From assembly GCA_020635725.1 (NCBI GenBank), contig JACJZF010000005.1, forward strand, positions 62,001-126,000: 64,000 bases of DNA. Reading direction: 5' to 3'. The stretch is from Flavobacteriales bacterium. Its GTDB lineage: Bacteria; Bacteroidota; Bacteroidia; Flavobacteriales_F; PHOS-HE28. Below the pieces are notes generated by a model, which was given only the letters and a program-made list of their open reading frames with translations, ran no database searches and was not told where the DNA came from. Both the position numbers and the translations under genes were made by a program. Each line of letters starts with the position of its first letter. Positions within the stretch are counted from its first letter, which is position 1. Shown here piece after piece: positions 33,042 through 40,818 of this stretch.

Positions 33042-33417
33042 AGGTCATGATGGCCGCCGATTGGTCGGCCGGACACTTGCAACTGAAGGAAAGGACCCCC
33101 GACCAGACGCTGATCGGGGCGCGTACGCTGATGCCGCGATGAATCGGCCAGCTATCAGAGAAGAGCCAGTATTCGCCTCCCATGCCCATGACCTTCAGTT
33201 CCTCGCCCCCGGCCTCCGGGTCCGGGTTTATTCGCAGGAAGCATAGGGGGCCTAGATAGTCCACCCGTATCGACACATCACCCCATTCGTGCATGGTGTA
33301 GACGACCTCATTCGCATCCTGGTGGTTGATGAGCTTTATGGGACGCAACCTTTCGGGGTCCTGAGCCAACGAGATAGCGGCCGCGAAGAGTGCGGCGAAC
33401 AGAAGCATCGAGCGCAT
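33025..33417 (-). CDS. Transposon passenger: small secreted protein
   Basis: A 130-residue exported protein (signal MRSMLLFAALFAAAISLAQ). The mature part contains EVVYTMHEWGDVSIRVDYLG, GMGGEYWLFSDSWPIHRG and a CxC motif (SFSCKCPAD). Not recognised. It is the first gene of a two-gene unit with the winged-helix/TM passenger. The 291 bp upstream (33418-33708) up to the transposase stop show no gene that I can support. Confidence 0.6.
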   Translation of the reverse strand: MRSMLLFAALFAAAISLAQDPERLRPIKLINHQDANEVVYTMHEWGDVSIRVDYLGPLCFLRINPDPEAGGEELKVMGMGGEYWLFSDSWPIHRGISVRAPISVWSGVLSFSCKCPADQSAAIMTYEVLE

Positions 33418-33708
33418 GGTGACGTGGCTTAAATGGTGAGCGCGGACCCTCCGCCGCTTACCCGCGAGCCGAGGTATTCCACTACCTGAAGCACAGGCTC
33501 ACGACGGCAGCCCGCGCCCATGTGCGCACGCATGCCTGTCGGTCCCGGCTTCGAGTGATGTGGAATTTTCGGCTCGAAGGACCGCAGCGGTCACCCGCTG
33601 TTATGTGCAACGAAAATAGGCGACCGGATCACTCCGCGTCCATCCATCGCGAATCGAAGCGCCCCTTGGTGCGCGGGCGCTCCCTCTTCCTGCGCCTGAC
33701 CAGATACC

Positions 33709-34692
33709 CTACATGGGCGGTGCGATGTCCGATGCCTTCGGCTTGCGGTACATCAGACGCTTACCCGCGCTCTGCTTGACGATGAGCAACGCCCTGTCCA
33801 CGTCCGACATGCGGCGCGTGTTCCAGCGGAAGTCGAACTCATCGCAATAGCGCTGCAAGTGCTCCTTGCTCACATGGTGGAACGTGCCATACACGCCCCG
33901 CTTCAGCAGGGAGTAGAACGCCTCGACCTCGTTGGAGGTGGTCACCGTTCCGTCAGGCTCCTTCCGCGCGTACTCGCGAGCCCCGTGCAGGGTGGTTCGA
34001 TGCTCGGCGAACATCTTCCCGAGGGGGCGGTAGAGCAGCAGCTCATCGGTGACGAGGGTGGACTTGGGGTCCACGTTCTCGGTCAGGTGCTCCTTGAGGT
34101 TCTTATGGTTCACGTTGGGCGTGACGAAGGAGCGGGCCCTCCCGCCGCGCTCCACCAGCGTGAACACGGGGACCTTGGCCGTCCCTCTTCCCGTGCCGCC
34201 CTGATGGCGATACCTCGGCTTGCCGCCCACGTACGTCTCATCCGCCACCACGGTCTTGCCGTCGCCTCCGAGCAGCGCCTTCACGCCATCGTCGCGCATG
34301 GCGTGGCGGACCCGGTGGCACATGAACCAATAGGCCTCGTAGTTGCCGTAGAGGTTCGGGCCCGTCTCCGGCTTCAGTTCCCGCTGCAACTGCTTGGCGG
34401 ATACCCCCTTCTTGGCATTCGACATGGCGGCTATGGCGTATAGCCAGTGCGACAGGGGGAGCTTGGTCTTCTCCATGATCGTCCCCACCGTGACGGTGAA
34501 TTGCTTGCGGCACTCCTTGCACTGGTGCAATCCCTCACGGATCCCCTTGGCGGGGTTCGCCTTCACCTTACCGACGCGGGCCTGATCGCAGTTCCCGCAA
34601 TGGGGGCAATGGGGACCGTCCGGCCAGCGCACCTTCTCCAGCATGGCGCGGGCCTCGGCATCGGTCAGGCGCTTGAGGTCGGAGAGCTTCAT
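33709..34692 (-). CDS. IS1595-family transposase (ISXO2-like DDE domain)
   Basis: A 327-residue transposase. The N-terminal zinc ribbon has CPHCGNCDQ and CKECRKQF. The DDE/N catalytic core includes VADETYVGGKPRYRH (first Asp), TLVTDELLLYRPLG (second Asp) and SNEVEAFYSLLKRGVYGTF (Asn/Glu region), as in the ISXO2-like family. The element's termini and 8-bp target duplication are intact, so the enzyme may be active. ATG 34692 begins MKLSDLKRLTDAEARAML; the in-frame extension to 34770 runs through the tRNA-like sequence and is rejected. Confidence 0.92.
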   Translation of the reverse strand: MKLSDLKRLTDAEARAMLEKVRWPDGPHCPHCGNCDQARVGKVKANPAKGIREGLHQCKECRKQFTVTVGTIMEKTKLPLSHWLYAIAAMSNAKKGVSAKQLQRELKPETGPNLYGNYEAYWFMCHRVRHAMRDDGVKALLGGDGKTVVADETYVGGKPRYRHQGGTGRGTAKVPVFTLVERGGRARSFVTPNVNHKNLKEHLTENVDPKSTLVTDELLLYRPLGKMFAEHRTTLHGAREYARKEPDGTVTTSNEVEAFYSLLKRGVYGTFHHVSKEHLQRYCDEFDFRWNTRRMSDVDRALLIVKQSAGKRLMYRKPKASDIAPPM

Positions 34693-34726
34693 GGCGCGTC
34701 GGTTGGTTCTTTCCTTATCTTTGCTG

Positions 34727-34836
34727 TGGCCCGGAGGGGAATCGAACCCCTCGACCGCCTGACTCTCCACCGCCGCCCCCCGTGAAGGTTCTTACGGCTG
34801 TGTGTACGAACAGGCTACTAGTCCACCATGCGGGCC
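34727..34836 (-). tRNA. tRNA-like sequence inside the transposon (non-canonical, 110 nt)
   Basis: On the minus strand the 5' end GGCCCGC pairs with the 3' CCGGGCC at 6 of 7 positions, with discriminator A and no encoded CCA. The T arm is perfect: AGGGG-TTCGATT-CCCCT. The start GGCCCGCATGGTGGACTAGT resembles tRNA-Leu 5' halves. The middle is abnormal: instead of a 5-bp anticodon stem with 7-nt loop there is GTTCGTAC/GTAAGAAC with one mismatch and an 8-nt loop, then a G-rich run. A working tRNA is unlikely; a tRNA mimic, processing signal or relic is more likely. It lies 34 nt before the transposase ATG. Confidence 0.45.
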
Positions 34837-34874
34837 TTACGGTTGCGGCTCCCTATCGGGGGCCGTTGCTGTTT

Positions 34875-35351
34875 CTAGAAGTCCTCACCATCGGGCATTC
34901 GTGATGGGATCGGGTCGCCTACCTCGTTGACCCAATCGATAAGCCCCCATAGCTTGCCCTTGCCGGGGCCGAAGTCGTATTGTACGACCACGGGGCTCTT
35001 GACGCCCTTCATGCGCCACAGGGCCTTGCTCACGTCGCGGCTATCGGTACCTGCTCGTCCGTTCCTGCTGAGCACGGTCATGATATCGGTGACCTTGGCG
35101 AAGTACCCGATCCTCTCCAGCGCCATGGTGATTGCCGAGACGAGCGCGCCGCGCGATTCAGGCACGGGTGGCGCATCCTCGCGCCGCTTCGCTCGGGGCT
35201 GAGGAGCGGGGTCGAGCAGCAGTTCGATCACGGCCTCTAGGCCAAGCGCCTTGAGTTCCTCCAAGGCCCCCTCCATCTCGGCGCGTCCATGACGGTACCG
35301 CTTGGCGGCCGCCATCACCCTGTCCCGGTTGTTCGTGCTCTGGTCTTGCAT
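34875..35351 (-). CDS. Transposon passenger: winged-helix-like protein
   Basis: A 158-residue soluble protein. The N-terminal half is helical and basic (MAAAKRYRHGRAEMEGALEE). The C-terminal half (ALVSAITMALERIGYFAKVT, then DVSKALWRMKGV and GKGKLWGLIDWV) has the look of a HARE-HTH or similar winged helix. ATG 35351 is chosen because a TACATTTG box (35359-35366, minus) stands 7 nt upstream; an in-frame start at 35390 precedes that box. It is the first gene of the minus-strand passenger/transposase series. A regulatory role is inferred only. Confidence 0.6.
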   Translation of the reverse strand: MQDQSTNNRDRVMAAAKRYRHGRAEMEGALEELKALGLEAVIELLLDPAPQPRAKRREDAPPVPESRGALVSAITMALERIGYFAKVTDIMTVLSRNGRAGTDSRDVSKALWRMKGVKSPVVVQYDFGPGKGKLWGLIDWVNEVGDPIPSRMPDGEDF

Positions 35352-35462
35352 CGTGGGGCAAATGTACGCGACAGAATCCCTCTTTCGCATACCTGTTGAA
35401 AATAATATCCCTCACAGGGATCCCTCTTCGCGGCGGTCGCCCGGCAGTACCTTCGCACGACG

Positions 35463-35612
35463 ATGCCCAAGGCGCCCCGAAAACCTGAGCCGACCAAGGA
35501 TCCCGAGATCAGCCCAGAGGCCTTCGAGGGGCTGCTCGGAGCCGTCCTGAAGGTGAGGCCACCGAAGGATGCGCCACGCCCACGAAAGAAGCGCGGGTCC
35601 GAGAACAAGTAA
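35463..35612 (+). CDS. Transposon passenger: small basic protein (49 residues)
   Basis: A short frame beginning MPKAPRKPEPTKDPEISPEA and ending RPRKKRGSENK: Lys/Arg/Pro-rich with one short helix (FEGLLGAVLKV). A TACCTTCG box (35448-35455) ends 7 nt before the ATG, the same promoter arrangement as validated genes here, which raises its credibility. No homology is recognised. Confidence 0.5.
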   Translation: MPKAPRKPEPTKDPEISPEAFEGLLGAVLKVRPPKDAPRPRKKRGSENK

Positions 35613-35646
35613 CTCGGAGGCGCATAAGTCCCTAGGCGTCAAAGGG

Positions 35647-35689
35647 CATTCATCGTGTCCTAGCTTGATTTGGTAGGCCGATAATTCCG
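35647..35689 (-). repeat. Right terminal inverted repeat of the IS1595-type element
   Basis: Inverted match to 32279-32321: ends GGCCGATAATTCCG on the plus strand and is followed at once by the target duplication TTTCGTCT (35690-35697). Confidence 0.93.
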
Positions 35690-35772
35690 TTTCGTCTTGA
35701 CAAACGAGGCCGATACCTGAAATCTTGCGGCACTCAACAGCTGACGGCACCCACAAAACACACTCACGACGC

Positions 35773-35940
35773 ATGTGGCCCGTACAGACGCTCACCCTCC
35801 TGCTCTGCCTCACCGATGAAGAACAGCTCTTCGCGCAAAGCCTTCCCATGCTGAAGGAAGTGCCGGCGGTCGAAGCGCCCGCGCCCGCGCCGATGCCCGT
35901 GAGCGATGCCTTCATCATGGAATGTGAACCCGCCGCCTGA
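35773..35940 (+). CDS. Possible small exported protein (55 residues)
   Basis: A short frame MWPVQTLTLLLCLTDEEQLF followed by a Pro/Ala/Val-rich tail (EVPAVEAPAPAPMPVSDAF). The hydrophobic start is interrupted by acidic residues, so it is a poor signal peptide. A terminator-like hairpin follows at 35986-36026. Coding status is uncertain. Confidence 0.35.
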   Translation: MWPVQTLTLLLCLTDEEQLFAQSLPMLKEVPAVEAPAPAPMPVSDAFIMECEPAA

Positions 35941-35985
35941 TCAACCTTGACCCCGGACCAGGCCCGAAAGGGTCGGGTTCCGTTA

Positions 35986-36026
35986 GACCCCGGTGCCGCC
36001 TGCCCAGGTGCCGGGGTCGCCTTTTT
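35986..36026 (+). terminator. Rho-independent terminator
   Basis: GACCCCGG and CCGGGGTC form an 8-bp stem around a 17-nt partly paired loop, followed by GCCTTTTT. It lies between the small ORF at 35773 and the peptidase gene at 36065. Confidence 0.7.
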
Positions 36027-36064
36027 CTGATGCGCACCCATTCGATACGGGCATCTTTGGGCGG

Positions 36065-37780
36065 ATGAAACACCTGCTCGGCACCTGCTGTCTGTTGATC
36101 GGCATCTCCGCCACCGCCCAATGGCGGTTCGAGGGGAACGCCACACCGACGTGGGAGCAGGTCATCGAGCGCTACGCCCGGCTCGATTCGATGCACGCTG
36201 GCGCTCGGCTCACGACCATAGGCTCTGACGACGATGGCTCACTGATGCATCTCTTCATCATCGCCGATGGCAGCGGCTTCTCGCCGGACAGCATCCGTGC
36301 AGCGGGCAAGCGCATCCTGTGGATCACCAACGGCATACACCCCGGCGAGCCCGATGGCATCGACGCCAGCCTCTTGCTCGCGCAGGCCTTGCTGGAGAGC
36401 GATCAGTACATGGGCATGCTGACCCGAACGGCGGTCTGCATCGTGCCGGTGTACAACATCAGCGGCGCCAAGCGGCGGAGCACCACCAGCCGGGCGAACC
36501 AGAACGGTCCGGCGGAGTACGGCTTCCGCGGAAATGCGCGGAACCTCGATCTGAACCGCGATTTCATGAAGATGGATGCGCGGAACACCTGGGCCATGGC
36601 AGAGGCGCTGCGAGAATGGGATCCCGATGTGTACTTCGAGACGCACGTGAGCAATGGCGCCGACCACCAATACGTGATGGAGCTGCTCACCACGCAACAG
36701 GACAAGCTGAACGGAGGCCTGAGCGCGTTCATGACCGATACGATGATGCCCGAACTGCACGCGTGGATGGAGCGGCGCGGCGTGCTCATGGGGCCGTATT
36801 CTGAGACGCGCGGCGACACCCCGGAGGATGGCCTCTACGGATTCAACGACGGCGCCCGCTACAGCACGGGCTTCAATGCGCTCTTCGACCGCATCGGCCT
36901 GCTCAGCGAAACGCACATGCTGAAACCCTACGCCGATCGCGTCAACGCCACCTTTCAGCTGCTGCTGGCCACCCTGGCCGTGCTGGACCGACATGGGCCC
37001 GAGCTCCAGCGGCGCCGTAGTGCAGCCAAGCGCTTCACCGCCAGCATGTCCGAGCTGGGCATGAACTGGCGCATGGAAACCACCGCGTGGACCGCCATTC
37101 CGTGGAAGGGCTTCGCAGCAGAGCGCGCCACCAGCGAAGTGACCGGCTTGCCGCGGACCCGTTACCTGCACGACCGACCGACCGATACCGAGGTGCCCTG
37201 GAACAATACCTACCGAGCGAGCCTCGTGAAGCGCAAGCCCCGAGCCTATGTGGTTCCAGCGGCATGGCATGAGGTGATCGACCGATTGCGTGCCAATGGC
37301 GTGCCCATGCACGCCTTGATGCGCGACACCATGTTGCTCGCGGAACAGGATAGCATCGGTGACCTCAGCACCGTGCGTTCGCCCTACGAGGGGCATTACC
37401 TCCATTCGGGCATCGGCACCACGGCCACGCGGGCCATGCACCAGGTGGTGGCGGGGAGTTGGGTCGTGCCGATGGGACATGCCACGGACCGCTATGCGAT
37501 GGAAGCCCTGGAGCCGCAGGGCGACGACAGTTTCTTCGCGTGGGGCTTCTTCGACAGCATGCTGCAGCAGAAGGAGTGGTTCAGCGATTATGTCTTCGAG
37601 GACATCGCGTTGGGCCTGCTCCATGAGCGCCCCGAATTACAGGCCGCGCTCGATGAGCGTCGGGCCCGAGACCCCGCGTTCGCCGCCGATGCCTGGGCGC
37701 AGCTCTATTTCATCTACCAGCGCTCCGCGTATTTCGAGACGAGCTTCCGCCGCTACCCGGTGCTCCGTGTGACGGATTAG
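36065..37780 (+). CDS. Secreted M14-family zinc carboxypeptidase
   Basis: A 571-residue exported metallopeptidase (signal MKHLLGTCCLLIGISATAQ). The zinc ligands are visible: HxxE in TNGIHPGEPDG (about residue 88) and the third-ligand His in FETHVSNGADH (about 197). Substrate-binding Arg/Asn are in ARNLDLNRDFMK, and the catalytic Glu is probably in GLLSETHML. The long C-terminal part lacks a T9SS domain. It probably trims peptides in the periplasm or outside. The start is chosen at ATG 36065, after a CATCTTTG box (36052-36059). Confidence 0.88.
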   Translation: MKHLLGTCCLLIGISATAQWRFEGNATPTWEQVIERYARLDSMHAGARLTTIGSDDDGSLMHLFIIADGSGFSPDSIRAAGKRILWITNGIHPGEPDGIDASLLLAQALLESDQYMGMLTRTAVCIVPVYNISGAKRRSTTSRANQNGPAEYGFRGNARNLDLNRDFMKMDARNTWAMAEALREWDPDVYFETHVSNGADHQYVMELLTTQQDKLNGGLSAFMTDTMMPELHAWMERRGVLMGPYSETRGDTPEDGLYGFNDGARYSTGFNALFDRIGLLSETHMLKPYADRVNATFQLLLATLAVLDRHGPELQRRRSAAKRFTASMSELGMNWRMETTAWTAIPWKGFAAERATSEVTGLPRTRYLHDRPTDTEVPWNNTYRASLVKRKPRAYVVPAAWHEVIDRLRANGVPMHALMRDTMLLAEQDSIGDLSTVRSPYEGHYLHSGIGTTATRAMHQVVAGSWVVPMGHATDRYAMEALEPQGDDSFFAWGFFDSMLQQKEWFSDYVFEDIALGLLHERPELQAALDERRARDPAFAADAWAQLYFIYQRSAYFETSFRRYPVLRVTD

Positions 37781-37795
37781 CGAGAATTTCGCCGC

Positions 37796-38752
37796 ATGCG
37801 CGTGTTCCGTATCCGAGCGCCTCGTGCCGAAGATCCCGGCATCGGCACCCGCTTCGACAAGCCTGTGGATCGGCTCGTAGGCGCCGATGGCCGATTCCTG
37901 GTGGAGCGTGCGGGCGCCCGCAGCGGCCTCAGCGGCGCCTTCATCCGCCTGGTGACCATGCCCGCTTGGGGCTTCCTGCTCACCCTGGTGATCGGCTATG
38001 TGCTGATCAACCTGCTCTTCGCATGCCTCTACCAGCTTGTCGGGGTCGAAGGCATCGGCAATGCGTCGCTCACGAGCGGCGTGGAGCGCTGGCTCTCGGC
38101 GCTGGAGATGAGCGTGCAGACCATCACCACCATCGGCTTCGGCTACCTCTACCCGAAGAGCCATGCGGTATGGGCCGTGGCCGCCGTCGAAGGCATGCTC
38201 GGCATCCTCAGCTTCTCGCTTACCGCCGCGGTGCTGTACGCCCGCTTCGCCAAGCCGAAAGCCGACCTGGCCTGGAGCCCGGAGGCCATCATCGCGCCGT
38301 TCCGCGATGGCTGGAGCCTGCAGCTGCGCGTCGCGAATCGGCGCAGTACCCTGCTCATGGAGGTGGAGGCGCGACTCCTGCTCGTGATGGCCGATGTGGA
38401 TGAGCAGGGCGAACGCCTGAACTATTACAATCTGCCGCTTCAGCTCGATCGCGTCAACTTCCTTCCGCTCAGCTGGACCATCGTGCACCCGATCGGTCCC
38501 GAGAGCGCGTTGGCCGGTCTCAGCCTGCAGGACCTGACCGAGCGGCGCGCGGAGCTCATCCTCATCCTCAAGGGCATCGATGAGGGTTACATGGGCCAGG
38601 TCTTCACAAGGCATTCGTACCGCTACGATGAGATCACCTGGGGCGCGCGCTTCGCCAGGGCCTTCAGCTCTCGCGGTGGGCGCCTGCGGCTCGATCTGCA
38701 GAAGCTCGGCGAAACCTCGCCCGTTGAAGCGCCATCGAACCTGCCCGGCTGA
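37796..38752 (+). CDS. KirBac-type inward-rectifier potassium channel
   Basis: A 318-residue K+ channel. Two membrane helices (GFLLTLVIGYVLINLLFACL and AVEGMLGILSFSLTAAVLY) flank the pore helix and filter VQTITTIGFGYLYP, with TIGFG the selectivity signature. The C-terminal beta-sandwich cytoplasmic domain (about 170-300; SWTIVHPIGPESALAGLS, GQVFTRHSYRYDEITWGARF) is typical of Kir channels. The N-terminal slide helix region is present. It lies 15 bp after the peptidase gene and may share its transcript. Confidence 0.93.
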   Translation: MRVFRIRAPRAEDPGIGTRFDKPVDRLVGADGRFLVERAGARSGLSGAFIRLVTMPAWGFLLTLVIGYVLINLLFACLYQLVGVEGIGNASLTSGVERWLSALEMSVQTITTIGFGYLYPKSHAVWAVAAVEGMLGILSFSLTAAVLYARFAKPKADLAWSPEAIIAPFRDGWSLQLRVANRRSTLLMEVEARLLLVMADVDEQGERLNYYNLPLQLDRVNFLPLSWTIVHPIGPESALAGLSLQDLTERRAELILILKGIDEGYMGQVFTRHSYRYDEITWGARFARAFSSRGGRLRLDLQKLGETSPVEAPSNLPG

Positions 38753-38809
38753 CGGAAGTCTTACGGCTTGTGTGCGCCGAGGGGTAATTTGGCCGGAAAC
38801 CCCAATGCC

Positions 38810-39268
38810 ATGGACCGCATCGCCACGAAGCGCGCCGTGCTCAAAGCTGCCCGCACCCGAATGCACGATACCGCCGCTGAGCTGCGCGCGCGGATTGAAG
38901 AGCTCCGTTCCGTCACCCTGGGCGATGACAACGCCGAATCAGCCAGCCAGACGGAGAGTCGCCGCGGTGGCGACCTCGATCTCCTGAATTCCACCGGCAC
39001 CCAGCTGGAACATCTCCTGCTGGACATCGAGCGGCTGGAGAGCATCGACCCGGAAGCGACCATGAACAGCGTGCAGTTCGGGGCGGTGGTGCATACCAAT
39101 GAGCGCAACCTGCTCATCGGCTTCAGCCTCGAGGAATTCGATGCCCTCGGACGCCGTTACCTGGGCGTAACGCCGAAGGCCCCCTTGGTGCAGGCGCTGC
39201 ATGGCCGCAAGGAAGGGGAGGAGGTAGCGGTGAACGGCTTGGCGTACGTGCTGCTGGAGATCTGCTGA
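38810..39268 (+). CDS. GreA/GreB-like transcription elongation factor family protein
   Basis: A 152-residue protein with an N-terminal coiled-coil-like region (MDRIATKRAVLKAARTRMHD) and a C-terminal FKBP-like GreA domain (VQFGAVVHTNERNLLIGFSL, then GVTPKAPLVQALHGRKEGEE). Bacteroidota often carry such short Gre paralogues; whether it stimulates RNA polymerase cleavage is unknown. A TAATTTGG box (38785-38792) precedes the ATG by 17 nt. Confidence 0.8.
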   Translation: MDRIATKRAVLKAARTRMHDTAAELRARIEELRSVTLGDDNAESASQTESRRGGDLDLLNSTGTQLEHLLLDIERLESIDPEATMNSVQFGAVVHTNERNLLIGFSLEEFDALGRRYLGVTPKAPLVQALHGRKEGEEVAVNGLAYVLLEIC

Positions 39269-39310
39269 GCCGTCTTTTCTTTGGTGCGGCCACCAGGCCT
39301 GATACCGCAC

Positions 39311-39853
39311 ATGGAACTCTATGACATCGCCATTGGGGCGCGCGTGAAGCATCCCACTTTGGGAATCGGCGTGGTTTACGACATGGACCCCCGCACGGTG
39401 CACATCTTCTTCAAGGAGCACGGCGAACAGGCCGTTAGCCGCAGCTTCGAGGGGCTGGTCACCATCGCTCCCGGTGTGGAGATCGGCCAGGAGCCCCTGG
39501 ACCTGGATGCCGTGCGCGACTGCCTCAAAGAGGTGCTGGAAGAGATGCAGATGCCGCAGCGCCCGGTGGACATGGCCCGGCGCTATGAAGGCGGGACCCT
39601 CGTGCTTCGCCCCAAGGATTCCTCCCTGCAGGCCAAGGAACTGCCCATCGACGACTTCTTCCACAAGATCGTCATGATCCGCGACCGCTTCCGCGTGCTG
39701 GAGCAGAAGATCAACGCCAGCGGCAGCCTTTCCGAGCAAGAGAAGGTCGAGCTGCAGCAGTACATCACCCGCTGCTACGGCACGCTCACCACCTTCAATG
39801 TGCTCTTTGAGGAGAAGGACGACCACTTCGTTGGTCAGAAGAGCGACGGCTGA
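39311..39853 (+). CDS. Conserved hypothetical cytosolic protein
   Basis: A 180-residue protein without signal peptide or TM. The N-terminal part (MELYDIAIGARVKHPTLGIG, then DPRTVHIFFKEHGEQAV) resembles the KOW/CarD-like small beta-barrels that bind RNA polymerase or RNA, but this is only a likeness. The C-terminal part (FHKIVMIRDRFRVLEQKINA, then SEQEKVELQQYIT) is helical. It is probably transcribed with the Gre-like gene 42 bp upstream. Confidence 0.7.
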   Translation: MELYDIAIGARVKHPTLGIGVVYDMDPRTVHIFFKEHGEQAVSRSFEGLVTIAPGVEIGQEPLDLDAVRDCLKEVLEEMQMPQRPVDMARRYEGGTLVLRPKDSSLQAKELPIDDFFHKIVMIRDRFRVLEQKINASGSLSEQEKVELQQYITRCYGTLTTFNVLFEEKDDHFVGQKSDG

Positions 39854-39923
39854 GGCCCCACGCTGCCGAGTTTTCCACCGCTCGTGCCAACGCCTGTCCG
39901 ATGGCCTACATTAGCGGTGTCGT

Positions 39924-40165
39924 TCTTTCCATAGACCAGTGAGCATCCACCGGCCGCGAGGCCGTCAACGCGAAGCCCACACAGGCCAACAGTTCGTCGG
40001 AACCAACAAGCTCCATCAGGGACCGCACCCTGGGTGATCTACGGCGGGCCTCAACCACCCTCGGGTGGCTCCCTTCGGGGACAGGAGGATTACGGAAATC
40101 ATCATCGCGGTCCCGCCCATGTGATTTCATGGGTTCCTCGAACATGGTCCTGTGTGGGCTTTTCT
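39924..40165 (+). ncRNA. Candidate structured RNA upstream of queE
   Basis: The 356-bp gap 39854-40209 has no coding ORF that I can support but shows structure. CATAGACCA (39930-39938) can pair with TGGTCCTGTG (40145-40154), 9 bp with one bulge, closing a 225-nt domain. Inside are hairpins CCACCCTCGGGTGG and CCCATGTGATTTCATGGG. A TACATTAG box (39907-39914) precedes it and GGGCTTTTCTTTT follows it. The closed-stem layout recalls 6S-like RNAs, but I see no family sequence signature. Pairing was found by eye, without energy calculation. Confidence 0.35.
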
Positions 40166-40209
40166 TTTCCGCTGCTCCCTGCGCCGGCCCGCGGGCTTTC
40201 TTTGCAGCC

Positions 40210-40812
40210 ATGTCTGCCAAGCTGCCCCTCATGGAGGCCTTCTACACCTTGCAGGGCGAGGGGCTCTTCGCTGGGCAGGCCGCCTATTTCATTCGCCTGG
40301 CTGGCTGCGATGTGGGCTGTGTGTGGTGCGATGTGAAGGAGAGCTGGTCGGCGGGCGCCCATCCCCTGCGCAGCGTGGAGGAGATCGTGGCCGAGGCCGC
40401 GAGGCACCCGGCGCGCATCGCCGTGGTCACCGGTGGCGAGCCATTGATGCATGATCTGGGAGTTCTCACCCAAGCGCTTCGCGAGGCGGGTTTCCGCACG
40501 CATCTGGAGACCAGTGGCGCGCATCCCTTCAGCGGCGATTGGCACCATGTATGCCTGAGCCCGAAGAAATTCAAGCAGGCCTTGCCCGGATCATTCGAAC
40601 GCGCGCATGAGCTCAAGGTCGTGGTCTTCAACCAGCACGACCTGCGCTGGGCTGAGGAACAGGCACGCGCCGTGCACGAAGCGTGCGTGCTCACCCTTCA
40701 ACCGGAATGGGACAAACGCGCCTTGATGATGCCCTTGATCGTGGAGCATGTGAAGGCGCATCCGCGCTGGCGCATCTCCTTGCAGACGCACAAATACCTC
40801 GATATCCCCTGA
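40210..40812 (+). CDS. queE: 7-carboxy-7-deazaguanine synthase
   Basis: Radical SAM enzyme that makes 7-carboxy-7-deazaguanine in queuosine/deazapurine biosynthesis. 200 residues. The N-terminal MEAFYTLQGEGLFAGQAAYF precedes the Fe-S motif GCDVGCVWCDVKESW (CxxxCxxC), then VVTGGEPLMH and LETSGAHP, all QueE hallmarks. The C-terminal WRISLQTHKYLDIP is also diagnostic. ATG 40210 follows a TTCTTTGC box. Confidence 0.95.
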   Translation: MSAKLPLMEAFYTLQGEGLFAGQAAYFIRLAGCDVGCVWCDVKESWSAGAHPLRSVEEIVAEAARHPARIAVVTGGEPLMHDLGVLTQALREAGFRTHLETSGAHPFSGDWHHVCLSPKKFKQALPGSFERAHELKVVVFNQHDLRWAEEQARAVHEACVLTLQPEWDKRALMMPLIVEHVKAHPRWRISLQTHKYLDIP

Positions 40813-40818
40813 TCGCCG

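Larger units (their letters stand above)
32279..35689. mobile_element. Complete IS1595-family transposon with passenger genes (3,411 bp)
   Basis: Bounded by 43-bp terminal inverted repeats (32279-32321 and 35647-35689; two mismatches) and flanked on both sides by the direct repeat TTTCGTCT (32271-32278 and 35690-35697). The 8-bp target duplication is the length expected for IS1595-family elements, and the DDE transposase inside belongs to that family. Passengers are a winged-helix/TM protein, a secreted protein, a winged-helix-like protein, a small basic ORF and a tRNA-like sequence. Intact ends and the exact duplication argue for fairly recent insertion, downstream of no gene and upstream of acs. 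Confidence 0.92.

Noticed and set aside
34693..34770. N-terminal extension of the transposase
   Set aside because: It translates the tRNA-like T arm and acceptor stem; the family start is at the later ATG.
35412..36146. 244-codon minus-strand frame across the right transposon end
   Set aside because: It runs through the inverted repeat and the target duplication and has no protein-family features.
39906..40232. 108-codon minus-strand frame upstream of queE
   Set aside because: No family features; it overlaps the queE start and the structured region.
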